Source: Acidobacteriaceae bacterium (lineage in GTDB: Bacteria; Acidobacteriota; Terriglobia; Terriglobales; Acidobacteriaceae). Taken from it: 64,000 nucleotides of DNA. The first letter of the stretch is position 1. Each line of letters starts with the position of its first letter. Positions 8,701 through 14,780 of the stretch are shown piece after piece. Made by a program: the position numbers and the translations under genes. The DNA lies in contig PLHW01000062.1 of assembly GCA_003139095.1 (NCBI GenBank), positions 159,530-223,529 of the forward strand, read 5' to 3'. Below the pieces are notes generated by a model. The model had not been told where the DNA came from, made no database searches, and saw only the letters and a list, made by a program, of their open reading frames with translations.

Positions 8701-9759
8701 GTTGGCGCGCATTTCGTCGCGCAGGCGGCCGTAGCGCTCCGCCTTGCTGGCCTGGCGTTTGAGCGAATTCATCTGCCGCGTAACTTCTTCGAAGATGTCG
8801 TTGACGCGGTTGAGATTCAGCTTTGACTCTTCGAGGCGCGCTTCGGCGAGGCGCTTTTTGGTTTTGAATTTTGTGATGCCGGCAGCTTCCTCGATGATGT
8901 TGCGGCGATCGGTGGGACGGCTGCTGAGGATTTGGCCGATGCGGCCCTGCTCGATGAGCGCGTAGGACTCGGGGCCAAGACCCGTGCCCATGAAGAGCTC
9001 CTGAATATCGCGGAGGCGGCAGAGCTTGCCGTTGAGCAGGTATTCGCTGTCTCCGCTCCGGAAGAGGCGGCGCGTGACGGCGATTTCGCCGGCGTGCGCG
9101 GGCTGCTGATTGAACTTGCGGCGGCGGATTTTGAGGACGACTTGCGGCTGAACGACTTGTAGACCGGCGATTGTGGTTGTGGTGACCGCGCTTTCGGCGG
9201 GCGCGGTTTGTGGAGACGCACTTTCCGTGACCTCGACACCTGCGATGTTGCCGGCGCCTACGCCGTCGCTCGACTCAGTTGCCGCTGACTCACTTGCCGC
9301 GCTGCCGGCCGCAGCACTTGCGGATGAACCTTCAACCTCTTCAGCCTTTCCCGGCTGGGCTTCTTCTACGGCGCGCTCGGTTTCAGCGGCGGCTTGCGTG
9401 CGCAATCCGGCCTCGTCCCAGTTCTCTTCGATCAAATCGTCCTGGATTTCAATCTCGGTGGGCGCGCTGGAATCGGCACCGGAGTAGACTTCGGGATCGA
9501 TCAACGTCAGGCTGACTTCCGCCATGCCGGTGGGATTGCGATCGCGCGTGCCGGCGAAGATGACGTCTTCCATGCGCGAGCCGCGGAGGGTTTTGGCCGA
9601 CTGCTCGCCGAGCACCCACGAGATGGCGTCGGCGATATTGGATTTGCCGCAACCGTTGGGGCCGATGATGGCCGCGATGCCTTCGCCGTGAAACTTCAGC
9701 TCGGTGCGATCGCAGAAGGATTTGAATCCGAGAATTTGCAGCTTCTTGAGTTTGAGCAA
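5800..9759 (-). CDS. smc: Chromosome segregation ATPase SMC, with a large insertion
   Basis: The core of the bacterial condensin. The Walker A motif (GPNGCGKSN) is at about residue 35, a long coiled coil runs on both sides, the hinge (VLADFLEVEPRYERVVEDFL...) is near 650-700, and the ABC signature (LLSGGEKALTAL) and Walker B (FCILDEVDAPLDEAN) lie near 1225 and 1255. At 1319 residues it exceeds the usual 1,150-1,200. The excess is an A/E/S/T-rich segment of about 130 residues (about 93-225, DNA 9093-9489) between AEVSLTLIDPE and GEIAVTRRLFRSGDSEYLLNG in the N-terminal head. I chose TTG at 9759: AAGGAG is 5 nt upstream of it but would abut the GTG at 9765. ScpA/ScpB are not in the window. Confidence 0.97.
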   Translation of the reverse strand: MLKLKKLQILGFKSFCDRTELKFHGEGIAAIIGPNGCGKSNIADAISWVLGEQSAKTLRGSRMEDVIFAGTRDRNPTGMAEVSLTLIDPEVYSGADSSAPTEIEIQDDLIEENWDEAGLRTQAAAETERAVEEAQPGKAEEVEGSSASAAAGSAASESAATESSDGVGAGNIAGVEVTESASPQTAPAESAVTTTTIAGLQVVQPQVVLKIRRRKFNQQPAHAGEIAVTRRLFRSGDSEYLLNGKLCRLRDIQELFMGTGLGPESYALIEQGRIGQILSSRPTDRRNIIEEAAGITKFKTKKRLAEARLEESKLNLNRVNDIFEEVTRQMNSLKRQASKAERYGRLRDEMRANLRVVLASKFTQMDRENASLNTQVHELGEQIHELTDAVQQSEAEHADRTQRGYAIETEARENRDRLSQIAIDADRGKARIRTNEERSAELSLRTTSAEAELAQATQRLQELEAERAEHRSLLDSAAADLASAQQELALAQQEATGATSDLAALERGQESCRASILEAVGHASHLRNQLTQWQERLAGIDREEQRLRAEQATAFTQSEAFGGQRGQLALEFENVSQRVSGLFAELTSLRETLAAKRAHETDTKHHLDSIRSEYATALGKKGSLEAIIAEHGYSTESVRRLFQSGALQGGHMPAGVLADFLEVEPRYERVVEDFLRDELNYIVVKSWDAADEGLRLLRSDVDGRATFLVHPEDSQAKFSFVADESTHYAPADDTVLPLKNSIRVLNGFGKSLEVILPKLGNGYIVPDASVGRELALSSPDAFFLSQSGECFHNVTVTGGKQRSEGPLSMKRELRDVVQLLDELERALREKEILALTLGREIREHASLLDRLEEEKRDAEKQAMSSGHLLQQLDGEMTRVRERIEIIARELDRLASERQEQDRLIASCQSELAAIEESKVALEAQLAASHDQLTALRARRDFAAETISERSARVATLLERHRSASALLQRIETVAAEMQERATALQTQMRSAHEEIARRQEENLQLAAQLVDFESERNVCETRQDLLQCESEQLRLRLSEIEELLRTTRQQLDSARDRRGELQAQAAKLASDLQHLADTCLNELGIEPPVLLADATIAPLIGEELAAADQSNRDMRARLDAMGPVNMMALEEYKETAERHQFLETQRKDLIDAIQNTTATIKEIDQVSRQKFEEAFHKINANFQSTFRKLFGGGDAFMRLTDLENSAESGIDVVASPPGKKLQNVLLLSGGEKALTALALLVGIFQYTPSPFCILDEVDAPLDEANIGRFTELVREMSLETQFILITHSKKTMSIAPVLYGVTMQEPGISKLVSVRFGAA

Positions 9760-9990
9760 GGTCACTCCTTAATGCTGACTGCTGATGCGACCACAATGTC
9801 TGACGCCGAAAGCCTGCCGCTGGTGGCATCGGCGTCTGCATGTTGCGCGGATTATGTCCGCGTTGCGCGCTGGCTGGGTGCCCTGCTGCCGCGTTTGGCG
9901 GAGCCTCGCGGGAGTAACTGCCGAGGTTCCTCCTAGTCGCGTGCTGAGGCGCTTCGTCGGAAAACCGATTTTTGCACCCCGGCGTTTCAC

Positions 9991-10073
9991 CAACTCTAAA
10001 GGCGAAAGGTGGGACGGGTCAAGTAGTAAAACACCATATATGGGGGCCCGTTTTCCACTACCGCCTTTAGTTG
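9991..10073. other. Structured hairpin element upstream of smc (candidate RNA)
   Basis: In the 506-bp gap 9766-10271, CTAAAGGCG (9996-10004) is matched exactly by CGCCTTTAG (10062-10070). Inside follow GTGG with CCAC, and CGGG with CCCG, separated by short internal loops, and at the apex the palindrome CCATATATGG. CAA/TTG extends the outer stem past a 2-nt bulge. A smaller hairpin, GGTGG with CCGCC, lies near 10130-10150, and another (GAGCCTCG with CGAGGTTC) near 9900-9930. On the minus strand a weak promoter (TTGACC, 16 bp, TTTAGA) overlaps the element. Strand is not decided. It could be a small RNA, an smc leader or an operator. I recognise no known riboswitch. Confidence 0.35.
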
Positions 10074-10271
10074 CACAGGCACTGCAGCAATTGCGCGTAA
10101 ATATCAGGTGAGGAAAGGGAATTCAACTACGAGGTGGGGGAACCGCCAGAGCTAGAAATACTGTAGCGCCGGGTGGCGGCGGATGCAATGGCCGAATGTG
10201 CATCGCGCGGCGTTGCAGTGCCATGGCAAGCCGCGCTTCAGAATCTCATCGGCAATAATCTACTCGCGGAA

Positions 10272-12263
10272 TCAACCCGCATGATTTGTCACCTCTATCA
10301 TTACCATCTCATCCACGGCGCGACGGGCCTGATCGATGGCGGCTTCGGTTTCAGCGATGGCGGCGGAATCGCAATTGGCGATGGTGATGCGACCGAAAGG
10401 TTGGCGGCCGATGACCCACGGTTCTTCCCCCTCTTTCCAATCGGGATCGAAGAGAGAGTTCGGCATGAACGAGTAGCCGTGCGCCCAGCGATTGACGGTG
10501 ATGCCGGCGATGTCGCGAGCGGGGTCGAAGCCTGAAGAGCCGAGCATGGCGCCGAGTTGCGAGCGGATGTTGCGCTCGAATGTGGTGAAGGGAGTTTCCA
10601 TCAGCTCCTGGCGTCCGGCGCGGTTTTGCTCGCGAGCCGTCATGCCGGGTTGGCAGGGCGTGCGCAGCATAAAGAGGACCATGGGCTCTTCGGGATTGCT
10701 GGGGAAATGATAGGTGCCCATGCTGACCGGGAAATCGAGGGCGGTGAAGCAGTGATAGCTGCCGGGCGAGACGATCTGATGCACGCCGAGTTTGTGGAAG
10801 CTGGTCCAGTTCGAGATGGCGACGTGGGTGTAGACGAGCGGCGACTTCACCAAGTAGGAGAGCGATTGGCGCTGCTTCTCGGGAAGTTCGGGGCAGATGT
10901 AGGGGATCATGACGTTGTAGCAGGCGAGAATGCAGTGGGAGGCGCGGACGGTTTGCAGCTTGCCGCCCCGGTCGTAGGCGATTTCGACCTGCTTTGCGGT
11001 GTGCGCGGGGCCAACGTGACTGACGTGAACGGCGGTGCTGTTGAGGCGAATGCGCACGGGCGAGGCGGGATCGTCGAGACGGCTGTAGTCGGCGCGCGCG
11101 GTTACGACGTCGTCCATGGTGTGGCCGGGAATGGAGCCGGGCACGAGCGTGCGCACCAGCAGGCGCGCGACCGAGGCGTTGCCGTCGGGGAAATGGAAGA
11201 TGTAGGGCTCGGTCTGGCGGTGCTTGATCTTCGCCGAGTCGGTTGAAGGTTCTTCAAGTTTGAGGCCGTCGAAGCCAGCGTAGGTCATGGCGCCGTAGTC
11301 GTCGCCCATCTGATAGCAATCGAGCGCGGAGACGGCATCGATACCGATGGCGAAGAGGTCATTCGTATAGGACTGGAAGAAGGGAAGCGCGGCGGGATTG
11401 AGGCCGCAGATCTTGGTGAGGAAATCGGCGTAGCTGGTTTTGTGCAGGCGCTCGAGTTTCTGCTTGCGGGTGAGTCCGTGGAGATAGTCTTTTTTCTCGG
11501 TGTAGACGCGGATGAGGTCGTCGCGGACGGCGGGGGGTAGGGGCGAGTTTTTCAGGAACTCGGGCCAAGGCGTTTTGCCCATGCCGGGGACGATGCGATC
11601 CTCGCCGAAGGTGGCCTTGTCGTAGAACATCGCGCTGCCGAGATTGCTGTAGAGCTTGCGGTCGAAGTCCTTGTAGAAGCGCTGCACGTCGATGCCGAGA
11701 TCGACGAGGAGGCCCTTGGCCACTTTGCTGTAGAGGGCGGGATGCTCGATGGACATAGTGCCGCCGTGAGCGAGGAGGGTGCGGTCGCCGACGCGGAATT
11801 CGTTGCGCTTGGCGTGGCCGCCGAAGTCGTCGTGATTGTCGAGGAGGAGGATGCGGGCCTTTTTGCCGGCGCGCTGGCGATAGAAGTAGGCGGCTGCGAG
11901 ACCGCTGATGCCGGCGCCGACGATGACGAGATCGTAGGTTTCCCCGGTGGTTTCGGGCTTGCCGGGGGAATCCCAGGAGTCGCCGTCGCGGAGTCCGTGG
12001 GCATAGGTGTAGCTGCCATCGTGGTCGCCGCGCATGCCCATGAGGGCGGGCGGATAGTAGTTGGGCGAGCTTTGGGAAGCGGGAGGCGTATCGCCGAAAG
12101 CGAGCGCCGAGCGCGGGATTACGGCGCCTCCGATGGTAAGCGCGACCCCGTTGAGGAAATCGCGGCGGGAGATGCTGCGGTGCATGCCAAGGTCTTGGTC
12201 GTGGTTGGTGTTGAGCGAATCGTGATTCTGAGTATTGTTGCGGCGTAGATCGTCGTTGCTCAT
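10272..12263 (-). CDS. Tat-exported FAD-dependent oxidoreductase (spermidine dehydrogenase-like)
   Basis: The N-terminus has a twin-arginine signal (SISRRDFLNGVALTIGGAV), so the folded flavoprotein is exported. At about residue 90 it has a Rossmann FAD site (DLVIVGAGISGLAAAYFY) with the ribose-binding acid in LLLDNHDDFGGHAKRN. The whole, about 660 residues, resembles the large NAD(P)/FAD oxidoreductases annotated as spermidine dehydrogenase; the GGHAKRNEF block is characteristic. Substrate is not established. Two ATGs compete (12287, 12263). A TATAAT on the minus strand (12291-12286) overlaps the first, so 12263 is preferred. The upstream 553-bp gap holds an AT-rich repeat island. No partner cytochrome gene is adjacent. 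Confidence 0.8.
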   Translation of the reverse strand: MSNDDLRRNNTQNHDSLNTNHDQDLGMHRSISRRDFLNGVALTIGGAVIPRSALAFGDTPPASQSSPNYYPPALMGMRGDHDGSYTYAHGLRDGDSWDSPGKPETTGETYDLVIVGAGISGLAAAYFYRQRAGKKARILLLDNHDDFGGHAKRNEFRVGDRTLLAHGGTMSIEHPALYSKVAKGLLVDLGIDVQRFYKDFDRKLYSNLGSAMFYDKATFGEDRIVPGMGKTPWPEFLKNSPLPPAVRDDLIRVYTEKKDYLHGLTRKQKLERLHKTSYADFLTKICGLNPAALPFFQSYTNDLFAIGIDAVSALDCYQMGDDYGAMTYAGFDGLKLEEPSTDSAKIKHRQTEPYIFHFPDGNASVARLLVRTLVPGSIPGHTMDDVVTARADYSRLDDPASPVRIRLNSTAVHVSHVGPAHTAKQVEIAYDRGGKLQTVRASHCILACYNVMIPYICPELPEKQRQSLSYLVKSPLVYTHVAISNWTSFHKLGVHQIVSPGSYHCFTALDFPVSMGTYHFPSNPEEPMVLFMLRTPCQPGMTAREQNRAGRQELMETPFTTFERNIRSQLGAMLGSSGFDPARDIAGITVNRWAHGYSFMPNSLFDPDWKEGEEPWVIGRQPFGRITIANCDSAAIAETEAAIDQARRAVDEMVMIEVTNHAG

Positions 12264-12488
12264 AGGAGGGCCCGAACCGCCGACCATTATAGCGCTGGGT
12301 TGGTCGGGCAGGCTGTTTTAGAGCATGACAACAATGTTTTGGCGGATTAAGAGAGCTTATGCATCGTTGGTCATGGGGGGATCGTGGCGCGATCAGAAAG
12401 AGCCGGATGTCAACAGAGCAAGGTAAACCCGGTCAAGAAGAGTCTGGAAATGTGTCGGCCATCTTATTGAAAAATAAATATCTTACGT

Positions 12489-12620
12489 CTAAGTCCTTAC
12501 TTTTTCAAAGATCTCGGAAGAGACTCAGCTAAGTTGTTGATTCTAAATAATAACCTAAGTCCTTATTCCTCAACGATCTAGCGGGAATTTCCAGCTAACC
12601 AATTGATTCCAAAAGATCGA
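12489..12620. repeat. Two imperfect 66-bp tandem repeats in an AT-rich island
   Basis: Unit 1 is 12489-12554 and unit 2 is 12555-12620. Both begin CTAAGTCCTTA and share GATCT, CAGCTAA and TTGATTC at matching offsets. A third degenerate start (CTAAAG) follows at 12621. The stretch 12460-12655 is markedly AT-rich against the surroundings. No ORF covers it. Confidence 0.7.
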
Positions 12621-12696
12621 CTAAAGCGACATATGTTACTAAATGGTATATAGAATCTGATCGCGTGGCGAGGGTAGGGGTGCTTCGGCTGCGGTT

Positions 12697-12762
12697 GAGC
12701 TTCGCATTCTCACCCCAGCACACGAAAACCCGGCGTGCTGGGGGCCCCGATTCGCGAAGCTC
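12697..12762. repeat. Nested inverted-repeat element (REP/MITE-like)
   Basis: GAGCTTCGC (12697-12705) pairs perfectly with GCGAAGCTC (12754-12762). Inside it CCCCAGCAC (12713-12721) pairs perfectly with GTGCTGGGG (12735-12743). The flank CGCTCAGCATGACAGG resembles the GCTCGGGATGACA text at 33601-33617, suggesting an interspersed intergenic repeat family. It lies just downstream of the prenyl synthase stop. Confidence 0.6.
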
Positions 12763-12816
12763 AGTCCTCGCTCAGCATGACAGGGTTGGAGGCATGTCAA
12801 CAGAACCGGTTTATCT

Positions 12817-13809
12817 CTAATTCTTTCTTGCTACCAGATAGCGCGCGAGGTCTTTCAGCGTGGTGGCACGGTCGCCGAATTTGTCGAGTTGCGTGCAGGC
12901 GCGCTCGACCAGTGCGTCGGCTTTGTGGAGGGATTCTTCGACGCCGAAGAGAGCGGGATAGGTGGCTTTTTCGGCGGCGGTGTCTTTGCCGGCGGTTTTG
13001 CCGAGTTGCTCGGAGGTCTGGGTTACGTCGAGCACGTCATCGACGATTTGAAATGCTAGGCCGATGGACTGGCCGTAGATTCGGAGGCGGTCGGTGTCAG
13101 ATGAATCGGTGTCAGACAAATCAGTGTCGGATAAATCGGCGCCGGCATAGAGGCCTCCGCTGACGACGCTGGCGGTGATGAGGGCGGCGGTTTTTGAGCG
13201 GTGAATATATTCGAGGGTGGCGAGGTCGGGTTTTTTGTGCTCGGCTTCAAGGTCGATGACCTGTCCGCCGATCATGCCGTCGATGGTGCCGGTGGCATGG
13301 GCGATTTCGCGGATGATGGCGACGCGGGCCTCGGCGGGGCAGCGGAGTTGCGCGAGCACCTCATAGGCCTGCGTCTGCAAAGCGTCGCCGGCGAGGATGG
13401 CGATGGCCTCGCCGAATGCCTTGTGGCAGGTGGGACGGCCGCGGCGCAGGTCATCGTTATCGAGCGCGGGCAGATCATCGTGAATCAGCGAATAGGTGTG
13501 GAGCATTTCGAGGGCGGCGCCGAGACTTTCGATACCGGCGGGAAGGGGAGCGATGTCGGCGAGGGCCTCGGAGGCATAGCAGGGACTGCTCGCCACCGCC
13601 GCGGCGCGAGATGCGCGCGCCAACGATACAGCCGTGATCATGCGGCCCGCTTCCATGCAGAGAATGGGGCGCAGGCGTTTGCCGCCGGCGAACACGCTGT
13701 GGCGCATGGCCTGATGAATGGACGTGGGATGCTCGGTTGCGGCCGGCAAAAGCCGTTCGAGCGCGGCATCGGCGGCGGCGCGGCCTTGCTCCAGAATTTG
13801 TTTCAGCAT
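12817..13809 (-). CDS. Trans-polyprenyl diphosphate synthase (FPP/GGPP synthase family)
   Basis: Condenses isopentenyl diphosphate with allylic diphosphates to make the C15-C20 precursors of undecaprenol, quinones and terpenoids. Motifs in order: GGKRLRP near residue 45, the first aspartate-rich motif DDLPALDNDD with RRGRPTCHKAFG, GDALQTQAYE, IGGQVIDLEAE, the HRSKTAAL lysine segment and the second aspartate-rich motif DDVLDVT. The about 330-residue product exceeds the usual 295-300 because of an alanine-rich insertion near 55-90 and an LSDTD tandem repeat after GGLYAGA. Start ATG 13809 preferred over TTG 13827, which overlaps a TATACT -10-like box. Chain length cannot be fixed from sequence; a short-chain IspA-type product is likely. 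Confidence 0.9.
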   Translation of the reverse strand: MLKQILEQGRAAADAALERLLPAATEHPTSIHQAMRHSVFAGGKRLRPILCMEAGRMITAVSLARASRAAAVASSPCYASEALADIAPLPAGIESLGAALEMLHTYSLIHDDLPALDNDDLRRGRPTCHKAFGEAIAILAGDALQTQAYEVLAQLRCPAEARVAIIREIAHATGTIDGMIGGQVIDLEAEHKKPDLATLEYIHRSKTAALITASVVSGGLYAGADLSDTDLSDTDSSDTDRLRIYGQSIGLAFQIVDDVLDVTQTSEQLGKTAGKDTAAEKATYPALFGVEESLHKADALVERACTQLDKFGDRATTLKDLARYLVARKN

Positions 13810-13892
13810 GGCAAGGAAGTATAACAATCAATGGGCGCGGTGATCAGCGACTTACACCGCGATTATTGCCGCAGCAAGACTTGCTGAAATAA

Positions 13893-13918
13893 AAAAGGAC
13901 GCCCGCAGGCGTCCTTTT
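13893..13918 (-). terminator. Rho-independent terminator of the receiver gene
   Basis: Perfect 11-bp stem AAAAGGACGCC (13893-13903) with GGCGTCCTTTT (13908-13918) and a CGCA loop. Six A's on the plus strand give a T run for minus-strand transcripts ending the gene at 13933. It also works on the plus strand. Confidence 0.85.
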
Positions 13919-13932
13919 GTTGAACCAAGTTT

Positions 13933-14301
13933 CTAAGCTGCGGCGGCCATACCGTGGGCGCGTTCGCGCAGCACGGAGCGGACGACTTCTTCGTTGCGTG
14001 GTTCGCAAACGTCGGTGGCGCCTTCGTTCATGGCTTCAGTCCAGAGATCTTCGTCGGCCAGGCGGTGCGTGGCAACGATGCAGAGCGAAGGGAATTCGCG
14101 GTGCAGATTTCGGAGTGCGTCAGTGCGCGATGTTTCCAGATCCAGCACCAGCACGTTGGCCCCATGCCGAGTGATGGCCGATCGAACTTCCTCATAATGC
14201 TTTACGAGATTAACCGGACCAAAATGTTGGGAAAGACTGGCCCCAAGAGCTTGAGCAGTTCTGGGGTCGTTGTGATAGATCAACAGGCTGAGTGCTTCCA
14301 T
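13933..14301 (-). CDS. Stand-alone receiver-like protein with degenerate active site
   Basis: 122 residues with the alternating beta/alpha pattern of a response-regulator receiver. Strand 1 ends in IYHNDPR, where receivers have a D-D/E pair; strand 3 ends in NVLVLDLETS, keeping the candidate phospho-aspartate; strand 4 ends in IVATHR with the conserved T. The lysine normally found in the K-P turn after strand 5 is absent (DVCEPRNEE). There is no output domain and no kinase nearby. It may be a pseudo-receiver that signals by protein contact rather than phosphorylation. It forms its own transcript, ended by the terminator at 13893-13918. Confidence 0.75.
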   Translation of the reverse strand: MEALSLLIYHNDPRTAQALGASLSQHFGPVNLVKHYEEVRSAITRHGANVLVLDLETSRTDALRNLHREFPSLCIVATHRLADEDLWTEAMNEGATDVCEPRNEEVVRSVLRERAHGMAAAA

Positions 14302-14396
14302 ACATCCCCCTGACTTTCACCGCAGGCGCGGTGTAGCCTTTGGCTGCGGACAGCAGTTGCCACCACAGGCGTGAGTGTCTCCGAGCGCGAACGGCG

Positions 14397-14633
14397 TTAC
14401 TTGCGCAGCGCCTTCTCGGTCGGGGGCTCGAACGGTTCAGTTTGGAGCTTGCCGTTCTGTTTTAACAGAATCTCTACTTTTCCTTCCGCCTCCTCAAGTT
14501 GCTTGCGGCAGGTGGCGGAGAGTTGCATGCCTTCTTCAAACAGGGTCAGAGACCTTTCCAGCGGAACCTCCCCTTTCTCTAGTTCCAAGACGATCTTCTC
14601 GAGCCGCTCGAGGCATTCTTCAAACTTCACCAA
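14397..14633 (-). CDS. xseB: Exodeoxyribonuclease VII small subunit
   Basis: The short helical partner of XseA in the enzyme that degrades single-stranded DNA to oligonucleotides. The family core is complete: KFEECLERLEKIVLELEKGEVPLERSLTLFEEG, then MQLSATCRKQLEEAEGKVEIL. The frame extends upstream to 14732, but I chose TTG 14633 (78 residues, normal size) because AGGAG lies 8 nt before it and the upstream extension is not conserved-looking; a GTG at 14630 is the alternative. The large subunit gene xseA is not in the window. The gene lies 147 bp behind the homocysteine methyltransferase fusion on the same strand. Confidence 0.9.
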   Translation of the reverse strand: MVKFEECLERLEKIVLELEKGEVPLERSLTLFEEGMQLSATCRKQLEEAEGKVEILLKQNGKLQTEPFEPPTEKALRK

Positions 14634-14780
14634 TCGATCTGCTCCTAAGCTGTATTGTAATGCCGTTTCGCGCAGGAAATGTCCAGAAAATTGTGAAAGA
14701 ACGCATAATTTCTTGGACGCGATAAGTTCCAAAATAGGTTTGGCAGAGCGACTGAACGGCTGGTCGGGCGGAATGACAGG

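Noticed and set aside
9766..10271. A tRNA, tmRNA, RNase P or SRP RNA gene in the gap upstream of smc
   Set aside because: I looked for TTCRANTC loops, the tmRNA tag region and the conserved cores of RNase P and SRP RNA. None was present.
10173..10535. A plus-strand frame of about 120 codons overlapping the flavoprotein gene
   Set aside because: It overlaps the antisense end of a well-supported Tat-exported gene and shows no start signal or family motif.
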